Assembly: GCA_023445445.1 (NCBI GenBank)
Contig: JAEXLD010000007.1
Location: 1 to 16,381 of the forward strand
Reading direction: 5' to 3'
DNA length: 16,381 nucleotides
Origin: Bacillota bacterium
GTDB lineage: Bacteria; Bacillota; Clostridia; Clostridiales; Clostridiaceae
Shown piece by piece: positions 1 to 7,618 of the stretch. The notes below the pieces were generated by a model. The model was given only the letters and a program-made list of their open reading frames with translations. It was not told where the DNA came from and ran no database searches. Numbering within the stretch: the stretch's first letter is position 1; every line of letters starts with the position of its first letter. The position numbers were made by a program, and so were the translations under genes.

Positions 1-975
1 ATTAAGCTCTCTAACTAATTCACTTCTATGTTCTACTCCTCCAAAGGTTTTAACTACTTTTTTCATAATATCTATAGGCACTTCTTCTTTAGTAGCTAAG
101 AAAGCTGCTAAATAGTTTTCTATATTATGAATACCCTTAATTAAAATATCATCCTTTGTACATATTTCTTCTCCATCAACATAAAGTATATTATCTTTAA
201 AGTAAGCTCCTTTATCCAATCTTTGCTTTGAACTAAATTCTCTTACTTCTCCCTTAGCTTCTGGAACAAAGCTATGAGTGATTTCATTTTCTCTATTTAA
301 AATTAAAATTCCGTCTTTATCTTGATATAGGAATATATTTTTCTTAGCATTTATATATTCTTCCATATCCTTATGCATATCTAAATGGTTAGGAGCTAAG
401 TTTGTAACTACAGCTACGTCTATAGGCGTATCCATAGTCATAAGTTGAAAACTAGATAGCTCTAATACCACCTTATCTTCTGATGTTATATCCTCTATAT
501 TAGAAAATAAAGGAGTTCCTATATTTCCACCGACCCAGGTATTATAACCAGCTTCAATAAGTAATTTAGATATAATAGTAGTTGTTGTTGTTTTTCCGTC
601 ACTACCTGTTATTCCAAATATTTTACCTTTACAATATTTTACGAACTCTTCCATTTCTGATGTAATGTAAGCTCCTTCTTCTTTAGCTCTAACTAATGCA
701 TCACAATCTATCCTCATAGAAGGCGTTTTAAATACAACTTCAAAACCTGTAAGTCTATCTAAATAATTATCTCCTAATTCTAATACTACAGATAGATTAT
801 CAAACTCATTAGCTATCTCCCCTAGCTCTTCTCTACTTTTTTTATCAAAGGCTGTTACTTTTGCCCCAAGCTTAACTAAAAATCTTATAAGCGGAATATT
901 ACTAACACCTATTCCTACAACAGCAACCTTTTTACCTTTTATATATTCTTTAAATTCATTAAATGGTTTTTTCAT
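1..975 (-). CDS. murD: UDP-N-acetylmuramoyl-L-alanine--D-glutamate ligase, 3' end cut by window edge
   Basis: MurD is the cytoplasmic Mur ligase that adds D-glutamate to UDP-MurNAc-L-Ala using ATP, an early step of peptidoglycan precursor synthesis. The first 325 codons are visible with no stop; the family is about 450 residues, so roughly the last quarter (C-terminal domain) lies outside. The N-terminus has a Rossmann-like start (KVAVVGIGVSNIPLIRFL). The ATP-binding P-loop GSDGKTTTTT begins at residue 124, with the Lys at 128. The Mur-ligase segment NLAPNHLDMH ends at residue 201. GSDGKT rather than GTNGKT at the P-loop is a variant I associate with clostridial MurD; that is recollection. 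The start ATG at 975 is preceded by GGAGGA at good spacing. It has its own candidate promoter and lies downstream of the glyS terminator, so it is probably a separate unit. Confidence 0.93.
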   Translation of the reverse strand, partial: MKKPFNEFKEYIKGKKVAVVGIGVSNIPLIRFLVKLGAKVTAFDKKSREELGEIANEFDNLSVVLELGDNYLDRLTGFEVVFKTPSMRIDCDALVRAKEEGAYITSEMEEFVKYCKGKIFGITGSDGKTTTTTIISKLLIEAGYNTWVGGNIGTPLFSNIEDITSEDKVVLELSSFQLMTMDTPIDVAVVTNLAPNHLDMHKDMEEYINAKKNIFLYQDKDGILILNRENEITHSFVPEAKGEVREFSSKQRLDKGAYFKDNILYVDGEEICTKDDILIKGIHNIENYLAAFLATKEEVPIDIMKKVVKTFGGVEHRSELVRELN

Positions 976-1006
976 ATTGTTCCTCCAACCATATCTATAT
1001 AAAAAT

Positions 1007-1035
1007 ATTATATTAATATACTATTATTTTGCTAA
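1007..1035 (-). promoter_or_regulatory. candidate sigma-A promoter of murD
   Basis: On the minus strand TTAGCA (1030-1035) is followed after 17 nt by a perfect TATAAT (1007-1012), putting transcription start near 1000, about 25 nt before the murD start codon. The -35 matches the consensus at 4 of 6 positions and overlaps one arm of an inverted repeat (1029-1061). In DNA this AT-rich, chance matches are common, so this is a candidate only. Confidence 0.45.
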
Positions 1036-1061
1036 TAAATATCCTTTTAAATTGTTAGCAA
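1029..1061. repeat. inverted repeat overlapping the murD -35 region
   Basis: TTGCTAA (1029-1035) and its exact reverse complement TTAGCAA (1055-1061) are separated by 19 bp. One arm covers the candidate -35 of murD and the other lies just upstream, about two helical turns away. It could be a repressor or activator site or a chance event. I recognise no regulator for it. Confidence 0.35.
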
Positions 1062-1126
1062 GTATATTTACATTAATTAAGTCTGTCCCTATTTTTTATA
1101 ATTATAACACTTATATTTAGTAAATA

Positions 1127-1151
1127 CAAAAGAGGCTGTGGTAGCAGCCCC
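1127..1151 (-). terminator. Rho-independent terminator of glyS
   Basis: On the minus strand, just after the glyS stop, GGGGCTG (1145-1151) pairs with CAGCCTC (1132-1138) around a 6-nt loop, with one G-U pair. TTTT follows at 1128-1131. It separates glyS from murD. Confidence 0.75.
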
Positions 1152-1159
1152 TTCATCAA

Positions 1160-2551
1160 TTAAAATTCTAAGCTTTTTTCAATATAAGCTTCTAATTCAG
1201 ATATTTTAATTCTTTCTTGTTCCATAGTATCTCTGTTTCTTATAGTTACAGCTTCATCTTCTAAAGTATCAAAGTCTATAGTTATACAGAAAGGAGTTCC
1301 TATTTCATCTTGTCTTCTATATCTCTTTCCTATGCTTCCAGCTTCATCATATTCTAAATTAAATTTCTTGCTTAAATTAGCATATACATCTAAAGCCTTT
1401 TCTGAAAGCTTCTTTGAAAGTGGTAAAATTGCTGCTTTATATGGTGCTAGTGCTGGGTGTAAATGCATAACTGTTCTTACATCTCCACCTTCTAGTTCTT
1501 CTTCATCATATGCATCAACTAAAAATGCTAAAGCAACTCTATCTGCTCCTAAAGATGGTTCTATTACATAAGGAACATACTTTTCATTAGTTGTAGGATC
1601 TAAATAGCTCATATCTTGACCTGAATGTTCTTGATGTTTATTAAGGTCATAATCTGTTCTATCAGCTATTCCCCATAATTCACCCCATCCAAATGGGAAT
1701 AAATATTCTATATCTGATGTAGCATTTGAATAGAATGATAATTCTTCTTCACCATGATCTCTCATTCTTAAGTTTGCTTCATCAACTCCTAAGTTTAATA
1801 AGAAGTTAAAGCAATAGTCTTTCCAATATTTAAACCATTCTAAATCTGTTCCTGGCTTACAGAAAAACTCTAATTCCATTTGTTCAAATTCTCTAGTTCT
1901 GAAAGTGAAGTTTCCTGGAGTTATTTCATTTCTGAAAGACTTACCAATTTGAGCAATTCCAAATGGAACTTTCTTTCTTGAACTTCTTTGAACAGATTTA
2001 AAGTTAACAAATATACCTTGTGCAGTCTCTGGTCTTAAGTATATTGTGCTAGCTGAATCTTCTGTGATACCTTGGAAAGTCTTAAACATTAAATTAAATT
2101 TTCTTATATCAGTGTAATTCATCTTTCCACATTTAGGGCAAACAATATTATTCTTTTCAATATATTCTTTTAATTGTTCGTTAGTCCATCCATCAGCGCT
2201 TGCTACTTCAGCACCATTTTCAGTCATATGATCTTCCACTAACTTATCTGCTCTAAATCTAGCTTTACATTCCTTACAATCCATTAAAGGATCTGAGAAA
2301 CCTCCAACGTGACCTGAAGCTACCCAAACTTCTGGATTCATTAATATAGCACAATCTACTCCAACGTTGTAAGGGCTTTCTTGAACAAACTTCTTCCACC
2401 AAGCTTTTTTTACATTGTTTTTAAATTCAACTCCTAGTGGGCCGTAATCCCAAGAATTCGCTAGTCCACCATAAATTTCTGATCCAGGAAATACAAAACC
2501 TCTATTTTTGCAAAGAGCAACGATTTTTTCCATTGTTTTTTCTACTGCCAT
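1160..2551 (-). CDS. glyS: glycyl-tRNA synthetase, single-chain (alpha2) type
   Basis: This class II synthetase charges tRNA-Gly in the cytoplasm. At 463 residues it is the homodimeric eukaryote/archaea-like form found in many Gram-positives (also called glyQS), not the alpha2-beta2 GlyQ+GlyS enzyme. Motif 2 is visible at about 205-226 (SFRNE, then TFRTREFEQME), and YLRPETAQGIFVNF lies at 171-184. Motif 3 is GADRVALAFL in the C-terminal half, followed by the anticodon-binding domain ending near EKSLEF. Two CxxC pairs (C92/C95 and C138/C141) in the insertion after motif 1 look like a zinc-binding ribbon. ATG at 2551 follows GGAGG at good spacing. Expression is controlled by a glycine T-box leader directly upstream, and a terminator follows the stop. 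Confidence 0.97.
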   Translation of the reverse strand: MAVEKTMEKIVALCKNRGFVFPGSEIYGGLANSWDYGPLGVEFKNNVKKAWWKKFVQESPYNVGVDCAILMNPEVWVASGHVGGFSDPLMDCKECKARFRADKLVEDHMTENGAEVASADGWTNEQLKEYIEKNNIVCPKCGKMNYTDIRKFNLMFKTFQGITEDSASTIYLRPETAQGIFVNFKSVQRSSRKKVPFGIAQIGKSFRNEITPGNFTFRTREFEQMELEFFCKPGTDLEWFKYWKDYCFNFLLNLGVDEANLRMRDHGEEELSFYSNATSDIEYLFPFGWGELWGIADRTDYDLNKHQEHSGQDMSYLDPTTNEKYVPYVIEPSLGADRVALAFLVDAYDEEELEGGDVRTVMHLHPALAPYKAAILPLSKKLSEKALDVYANLSKKFNLEYDEAGSIGKRYRRQDEIGTPFCITIDFDTLEDEAVTIRNRDTMEQERIKISELEAYIEKSLEF

Positions 2552-2577
2552 TTTAATACCTCCAATTTTTTTATAAT

Positions 2578-2760
2578 AAAAAAAGGCCCTAAACCTAAAG
2601 GGACGAAATTTCTATTCCGCGGTTCCACCCTTCTTGGCTCTAGCCCAGCTTTCAATATCATAACACTCAAAAGTGCCCTTCAACTTAATTTTATAACGAT
2701 TTCCACCATTCATCGTCTCTCTAAAATAAAATATAAGTTTACTCCTCTTTATCCTAGTGT
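2578..2760 (-). promoter_or_regulatory. T-box riboswitch (tRNA-Gly sensing) in the glyS leader
   Basis: The leader carries the T-box core TGGAACCGCGG (2617-2627), whose bulge pairs with the NCCA end of uncharged tRNA. Stem I can be read directly. The loop-E element AGTA (2740-2743) is followed by AACTT (2735-2739), which pairs with AAGTT (2682-2686); the matching GAA (2679-2681) comes next. The specifier is GGC (2675-2677, then A) or the overlapping GGG; both code for glycine. Farther out lie an AGAGA bulge and an ACGAT/ATCGT distal stem with an ATGGTGGAA loop. GGG (2628-2630) and CCC around 2600 can form the antiterminator. The competing hairpin CCCT/AGGG ends in seven Ts at 2578-2584. Uncharged tRNA-Gly is expected to bind and allow read-through into glyS. 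Confidence 0.95.
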
Positions 2761-2779
2761 TTATTAAATTTATATATCC

Positions 2780-2807
2780 ATTTTACCAAAAGACCTTTAT
2801 ATGTCAA
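2780..2807 (-). promoter_or_regulatory. sigma-A promoter of the T-box/glyS transcript
   Basis: A perfect TTGACA (2802-2807), a 16-nt spacer and TAAAAT (2780-2785) preceded by TGG (extended -10) place transcription start near 2773. That is a little upstream of T-box stem I and gives a leader of roughly 220 nt. Confidence 0.8.
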
Positions 2808-2875
2808 CGCTTTTTTCTTAGTATCTCTAAATAAATATTTATTAATTATCTACATTTCTTGTAAGGATACATAAT

Positions 2876-2926
2876 AAAAAAGAGTTTTATAACAATAGAT
2901 AACTTATCTACTCTTATAAAACTCTT
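2876..2926 (-). terminator. terminator of the tRNA-Asn array, with a nested hairpin
   Basis: Immediately after the last tRNA on the minus strand, AAGAGTTTTATAA (2914-2926) pairs perfectly over 13 bp with its complement at 2880-2892, followed by a T-run (2876-2881). The loop holds a second perfect hairpin, TAGATAA/TTATCTA (2896-2902 and 2904-2910) around one base. Such a two-tier hairpin is longer than usual for an intrinsic terminator. Confidence 0.9.
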
Positions 2927-2932
2927 ATAAAA

Positions 2933-3007
<75 letters not shown>

Positions 3008-3036
3008 ATATTTTATAAATAATTTTAAAATTAAAT

Positions 3037-3111
<75 letters not shown>

Positions 3112-3138
3112 ATACTCTAAATAATTTTAAAATTAAAA

Positions 3139-3213
<75 letters not shown>

Positions 3214-3231
3214 TTATTTGCTACATTTGTT

Positions 3232-3259
3232 ATTATATCAAGTTTTATTAATAATGCAA
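3232..3259 (-). promoter_or_regulatory. sigma-A promoter of the tRNA-Asn array
   Basis: TTGCAT (3254-3259), a 16-nt spacer and a perfect TATAAT (3232-3237) put transcription start near 3225, only about 12 nt before the first tRNA. The rest of the gap up to the lysS terminator (3260-3422) is very AT-rich, and I see no gene or clear structure in it. Confidence 0.8.
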
Positions 3260-3422
3260 GTGTTTTTTATTAAAATTTTTATTATTAATTTGTATTAAAC
3301 TATATTTTTTTAATTAAATATCCTATTTTACTGCGATTAAAGCATATAAATTTTTTTTATTAAGTATACTGTTCTACATTAATAAGTTATTCATTTATTT
3401 GACATATTAAGTGCTATATTAA

Positions 3423-3459
3423 AAAAATGAGCAACCTCTATTAGAGATTGCTCATTTTT
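3423..3459 (-). terminator. strong terminator of lysS
   Basis: On the minus strand AAAAATGAGCAA, one G-T pair and CTCT form a stem of about 17 bp with AGAG...TTGCTCATTTTT around a 3-nt loop (3440-3442). The T-run at 3421-3427 completes an intrinsic terminator. It isolates lysS from the tRNA array. Confidence 0.92.
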
Positions 3460-3503
3460 ACTTAAAATATTCTTTTTTACTATTCTAAATTCCTATAAGT
3501 AAA

Positions 3504-5009
3504 TTACTTTACTGGTTTCATAGTAGGGAACATTATAATATCTCTTATAGATGCTGAATCTGTTAAGAACATTATAAGTCTATCTATACCTATTCCTAAT
3601 CCACCTGTTGGAGGCATACCTGTTTCTAATGCGCTCATAAATTCTTCATCTATCATATAAGCTTCATCATCACCAAGTTCTCTTTCTTTTTCTTGTTGAT
3701 TAAATCTTTCTCTTTGAACTATTGGATCATTTAATTCTGAATATGCATTACATATTTCTCTACCAAATACAAATCCTTCGAATCTTTCAGTAAACATATC
3801 GTTTCCTCTCTTCTTCTTTGTAAGAGGTGATATTTCTACTGGATAATCGCAGATAAATGTTGGTTGAATCATATGTTGTTCACAATATTCTTCATATAGA
3901 GAATTTAAAACTTCACCCTTTGTAACATGAGCTAAATTCTTCTTGAATTCTAAATTCTTTTCTTTAGCAATAGCTTGAGCTTCTTCATTAGTTGCTATTG
4001 AATTAAAATCAATTCCAGTATGTTCTTTAACTGCATCAACCATTGTTATTCTTCTCCATGGTGGTGCAAAATCAATTTCTGTACCTTGGTACATAACCTT
4101 AGTACTTCCATTTACTTTTTCACATACATATGCAACCATATTTTCAGTGATTTCCATCATATCATTATAATCAGCAAACGCTTGGTATAATTCTATCATA
4201 GTAAATTCTGGATTATGTCTTACTGACATTCCTTCATTTCTAAAAGTTCTTCCCATATCATATACTTTTTCTAAACCTGCAACTATAGCTCTTTTTAAGT
4301 ATAATTCTGGAGCTATTCTAAGGTACATATCAATATCTAAAGTATTATGGTGAGTTATAAAAGGTCTCGCTGAAGCACCACCTGCTATCGGTGAAAGCAT
4401 AGGTGTTTCAATTTCTATAAAGCCTTTATTATCTAAATATTCTCTAATTCCCTTTAGTATAGCTGCTCTTTTGATAAAGTTTTGCTTAACTTCTGGGTTA
4501 GATATCATATCTACTTCTCTTTGTCTATATCTTAAATCTGGGTCCTTTAATCCATGCCACTTTTCTGGTAATGGTTTTAAAGATTTACATATTAATTCAA
4601 AGCTTTTAACTTTTACAGATACTTCACCTGTCTTAGTTTTAAAAACTTCTCCTGTTGCTGCTACCCAATCTCCTAAATCGTAAGTCTTGTATGATTTTAA
4701 AGCTTCTTCACCAACTTCATCTATTTTTATGAATAATTGGATTTTTCCATCTCTATCATGTATATCTGAGAATACAACCTTACCTTGGCCTCTTTTAGAC
4801 ATAATTCTTCCAGCTACAGTTACAATAGTGCCTTCTAAATTATCATAATCAGCCTTAACTTCTTCTGACATATGAGTTCTTTCTACTTTGTAAACATCAA
4901 AAGGATCTTTTCCTTCCCTTTGTAGCTCTAATAACTTTTCTCTTCTTAAAGCTTCTTGTTCATTAAACTGAGATTCCAACTCTTGTATATTTATTTCCTC
5001 AGTTGACAT
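3504..5009 (-). CDS. lysS: lysyl-tRNA synthetase, class II
   Basis: This cytoplasmic class IIb synthetase charges tRNA-Lys. The 501-residue length matches bacterial LysS. An N-terminal OB-fold anticodon-binding domain spans about residues 55-150 (TVAGRIMSKRGQGKVVF). The catalytic core follows: motif 1 around 197-216 (FIEIETPMLSPIAGGASARP), motif 2 RTFRNEG at 254-260 with PEFTMIE at 267-273, and motif 3 GLGIGIDR at 470-477. All expected core residues are present. ATG at 5009 has GGAGGG upstream. It starts 13 nt after the greA stop, so the two genes share a transcript from the promoter at 5581-5609. A strong terminator follows the stop. Confidence 0.98.
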   Translation of the reverse strand: MSTEEINIQELESQFNEQEALRREKLLELQREGKDPFDVYKVERTHMSEEVKADYDNLEGTIVTVAGRIMSKRGQGKVVFSDIHDRDGKIQLFIKIDEVGEEALKSYKTYDLGDWVAATGEVFKTKTGEVSVKVKSFELICKSLKPLPEKWHGLKDPDLRYRQREVDMISNPEVKQNFIKRAAILKGIREYLDNKGFIEIETPMLSPIAGGASARPFITHHNTLDIDMYLRIAPELYLKRAIVAGLEKVYDMGRTFRNEGMSVRHNPEFTMIELYQAFADYNDMMEITENMVAYVCEKVNGSTKVMYQGTEIDFAPPWRRITMVDAVKEHTGIDFNSIATNEEAQAIAKEKNLEFKKNLAHVTKGEVLNSLYEEYCEQHMIQPTFICDYPVEISPLTKKKRGNDMFTERFEGFVFGREICNAYSELNDPIVQRERFNQQEKERELGDDEAYMIDEEFMSALETGMPPTGGLGIGIDRLIMFLTDSASIRDIIMFPTMKPVK

Positions 5010-5022
5010 TAATATCCCTCCG

Positions 5023-5505
5023 TTACTCTCTTCTTATTCCTAAAACCTCGAACTTATTTGTTCCTCCTGGTACTAAAACCTCTACTAATTCTCCAACCTT
5101 TTTACCTAATAGTGCTGCTCCTACTGGTGACTCATTTGATATTTTATAATTCATAGGATCTGCTTCTGCTGAACCTACTAATGAATACTCAACTTCTTCA
5201 TCAAATTCATAGTCTTTAACTTTTACTATAGTTCCAACTGCTACTTTATCAGTAGGTATCTCTGATTCGTCAACCACTATAGCATTCTTTAACATATTTT
5301 CTAATTGTATGATTCTACCTTCTGTGAACGCTTGTTCATTTTTAGCTTCATCATACTCTGAGTTTTCACTTAAATCTCCATAGCCTAATGCTACTTTTAT
5401 CTTTTCAGTTATTTCTTTTCTCTTTACGCTTTTTAAAAATTCTAATTCATCCTCTAATTTTTTTACACCTTCGTATGTCATTACGAATTTTTTAGTCTCA
5501 CTCAT
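5023..5505 (-). CDS. greA: transcription elongation factor GreA
   Basis: GreA enters the RNA polymerase secondary channel and stimulates cleavage of backtracked RNA. The 160-residue protein has an N-terminal antiparallel coiled coil (about 10-75) with the acidic tip GDLSENSEYDEAK. D44 and E47 are the expected catalytic tip residues. An FKBP-like C-terminal domain follows (PVGAALLGKKVGELVEV). The frame stays open upstream to 5595, but I chose ATG at 5505. It has AAGGGGAG upstream, gives the family length, and the consensus promoter at 5581-5609 would start RNA near 5574, inside the longer frame. lysS follows 13 nt downstream in the same operon. Confidence 0.97.
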   Translation of the reverse strand: MSETKKFVMTYEGVKKLEDELEFLKSVKRKEITEKIKVALGYGDLSENSEYDEAKNEQAFTEGRIIQLENMLKNAIVVDESEIPTDKVAVGTIVKVKDYEFDEEVEYSLVGSAEADPMNYKISNESPVGAALLGKKVGELVEVLVPGGTNKFEVLGIRRE

Positions 5506-5580
5506 GATTTTCTCCCCTTCAAATTCTACTTTATTCAAAAAAATAACAACAACTTTTACATTGTCAAAATCATTTAAAAC

Positions 5581-5609
5581 ATTATAAATCAGCAAATAAT
5601 ATATGTCAA
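5581..5609 (-). promoter_or_regulatory. consensus sigma-A promoter of greA-lysS
   Basis: TTGACA (5604-5609) and TATAAT (5581-5586) both match perfectly with exactly 17 nt between them. Transcription should start near 5574, giving a leader of about 70 nt before greA. The remaining gap towards dusB (5610-5725) is AT-rich. I see no convincing terminator after dusB, so some read-through from coaX-dusB is possible. Confidence 0.88.
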
Positions 5610-5725
5610 CTAATCTAGAACATAAGTACTATATTCTTAAAAAATAGTTATATTAATCAACAGATATATATTATTCTTGTTTTTAATATATTTATTCATA
5701 AAAGTTTTTTATATTCAAATTAATT

Positions 5726-6700
5726 TTAACCCTTTATCAATTCATTTTTGTAGTTATTTAACACTTCTATTACGGCAGCACTTTCTTCTAATGAATTTAT
5801 TATTACTTTTATATCATTACTTTTAGGCATTCCTTTTAAATACCAAGAAGCATGCTTTCTCATTTCTCTTATAGCTTTTCTTTCACCGTCATATTTAATT
5901 GCTAACTCATAATGTCTTAAGCACATATCTATCTTATCTGAATAAGTTATTTCTTGTGGCTCTAATCCTTTTAATTTATTTTCTATTTGTTTAAATATCC
6001 AAGGATTACCCATACTGCCTCTTGCCACCATTATTCCATCACAATTAGTTTGATTTATTAATTTTAAAGCATCTTCTGGAGTAAATACATCACCATTACC
6101 TATTACAGGAATAGAAATAGCTTCTTTTACCTTTCCGATTATATCCCAATCTGCCTTACCTTCATACATTTGCTCTTTAGTTCTTCCATGTACTGCTACA
6201 GCATCAGCACCAGCCTCTTCAATTATCTTTGCAAAATCAACAGCATTTATACTGCCCTCATCAAAACCCTTTCTAAACTTTACTGTTACTGGTTTTGTAG
6301 AAACCTTTTTAATTTCTCTTACAATATTCGCTGCTAATTCTGGATGTTTCATAAGGGCTGATCCTTCTCCATTTTTAGTTATCTTGTTAACAGGACATCC
6401 CATATTTATATCAATTAGACAAACATCCTGTCTATCATTAAAGTTTTTTTGTACAACTTCAGCCATTATTTTAGGATTATTACCAAATATCTGAATAGCC
6501 ACCGGAGCTTCCTCTTCTGAAATTCTAAGAAGTGATTTTGTATTATCATTTCCATAGTATAGAGCCTTAGCACTTACCATTTCAGTATAAACTAAGCCAC
6601 AGCCCATTTCTTTACATAATCCTCTAAAGGATATATCTGTCACTCCTGCCATAGGTGCTAGAAAAACATTATTTTCAAATTCTAGATTACCAATTTTCAT
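5726..6700 (-). CDS. dusB: tRNA-dihydrouridine synthase, DusB type
   Basis: This FMN-dependent enzyme reduces specific uridines of tRNA to dihydrouridine with NADPH. The 324-residue protein has a TIM-barrel opening with FLAPMAGVTD (13-22) and the Dus signature INMGCPVNKI with catalytic Cys102. K141 (VTVKFRKG) and H171 (VHGRTKEQMYEG) line the FMN/RNA site, and the phosphate-binding segments are GNGDV (201-205) and VARGSMGNPW. A helical C-terminal domain follows. ATG at 6700 comes 6 nt after the coaX stop, and its AAGGAG lies inside the last coaX codons, so the genes are translationally close-coupled. Assignment to the DusB subgroup rests on overall resemblance and the neighbouring lysS; which tRNA position it modifies cannot be read from sequence. 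Confidence 0.94.
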   Translation of the reverse strand: MKIGNLEFENNVFLAPMAGVTDISFRGLCKEMGCGLVYTEMVSAKALYYGNDNTKSLLRISEEEAPVAIQIFGNNPKIMAEVVQKNFNDRQDVCLIDINMGCPVNKITKNGEGSALMKHPELAANIVREIKKVSTKPVTVKFRKGFDEGSINAVDFAKIIEEAGADAVAVHGRTKEQMYEGKADWDIIGKVKEAISIPVIGNGDVFTPEDALKLINQTNCDGIMVARGSMGNPWIFKQIENKLKGLEPQEITYSDKIDMCLRHYELAIKYDGERKAIREMRKHASWYLKGMPKSNDIKVIINSLEESAAVIEVLNNYKNELIKG

Positions 6701-6706
6701 ATTATA

Positions 6707-7486
6707 CTACTCCTTATTTTTTTCGTATATTATTCTTAACCCCTCTAATGTTAAACTAGAATCCACCTTATCTATAACATCAGTTTCTCTTGCAATTAAA
6801 TTTGCTAATCCACCTGTTGCTACTACTAAAGGTTCATCACAACCAAAATCCTTCATTTCTTCTTTCATTTTTCTAACTATATATTCAACCTGTCCTATAT
6901 ACCCATATATTATACCTGCTTGCATACTAGATATAGTATTTTTACATATTAAATTTTTAGGAGTCTCAAGTTCAACTCTAGGAAGCTTAGCTGCTCTATC
7001 AAATAAAGCATCTGAAGATATTCTTATTCCTGGAGTTATGCATCCTCCTAAATAATTTGATTCCTTAGTTAAGGAACAAAACGTAGTTGCTGTACCAAAA
7101 TCTATTATTATTAAATCTTGTTTGTATTTATCATGAGCAGCAACAGCATTAACTATTCTGTCTGCTCCTACTTCCTTAGGATTATCATATTTTATATTAA
7201 TCCCAGTCTTAACCCCCGGTCCTACTATTATAGGATTTATTTCAAAGCACTTTTTCATCATATGTTCTAAAGAATGCATTATATTAGGAACAACTGATGA
7301 TATTATTATTCCTTTTATATCCTTATAATTTAAATTACTTTGATTGAAAAGTTGCATAACCTGAATAGAATATTCATCCGATGTTTTCTTTGCATCTGTT
7401 GAAATTCTCCATCCTACAATATTCTCTGAACCTTTATATACTCCCAAAACAATATTAGTATTACCAACGTCAACTACTAGTATCAT
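6707..7486 (-). CDS. coaX: type III pantothenate kinase
   Basis: CoaX phosphorylates pantothenate, the first step of coenzyme A synthesis, in the cytoplasm. The 259-residue length is typical. It belongs to the ASKHA fold. The phosphate-1 motif DVGNTN is at 6-11, GADR at 107-110 supplies the expected catalytic Asp109, and the phosphate-2 motif DFGTATT is at 129-135. GGCITPGI and the adenosine-end VATGGLANL are also present. ATG at 7486 is preceded by AAGGTGGTG. dusB follows after 6 nt. The promoter at 7572-7599 would drive both genes, but a terminator-like hairpin lies between it and the start codon. Confidence 0.96.
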   Translation of the reverse strand: MILVVDVGNTNIVLGVYKGSENIVGWRISTDAKKTSDEYSIQVMQLFNQSNLNYKDIKGIIISSVVPNIMHSLEHMMKKCFEINPIIVGPGVKTGINIKYDNPKEVGADRIVNAVAAHDKYKQDLIIIDFGTATTFCSLTKESNYLGGCITPGIRISSDALFDRAAKLPRVELETPKNLICKNTISSMQAGIIYGYIGQVEYIVRKMKEEMKDFGCDEPLVVATGGLANLIARETDVIDKVDSSLTLEGLRIIYEKNKE

Positions 7487-7509
7487 ACAAGCACCACCTT
7501 AATACAATT

Positions 7510-7530
7510 AAAAGCAGCTTTAAAAGCTGC
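7510..7530 (-). terminator. terminator-like hairpin in the coaX leader
   Basis: GCAGCTTT and AAAGCTGC (7514-7530) form a nearly uninterrupted palindrome followed on the minus strand by TTTT (7510-7513). It lies about 90 nt beyond the fhs stop, so it may be the fhs terminator. It also lies downstream of the candidate coaX promoter, so it could act as a partial terminator or attenuator of coaX-dusB. The short T-run suggests incomplete termination. Confidence 0.6.
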
Positions 7531-7571
7531 CTTGTTCTTTAAAATATAACCTCAACAAATTTAACAATTTA

Positions 7572-7599
7572 ATTTTAACAATTACAAATTATTTGTCAA
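7572..7599 (-). promoter_or_regulatory. candidate sigma-A promoter of coaX-dusB
   Basis: A perfect TTGACA (7594-7599), a 16-nt spacer and TAAAAT (7572-7577) predict a start near 7565 and a leader of about 80 nt. A 10-bp direct repeat, AATTGTTAAA on the minus strand (7560-7569 and 7574-7583, 14 bp apart), covers the -10 and the start point and may be an operator. Confidence 0.65.
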
Positions 7600-7618
7600 G
7601 TGTTGTAAATTCCATATA

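Noticed and set aside
1081..1097. GTCTGTCCCTATTTTTT, reminiscent of REP-like repeats linked to RAYT transposases in Firmicutes
   Set aside because: A single short copy without a palindromic partner in the window; not enough to call a repeat.
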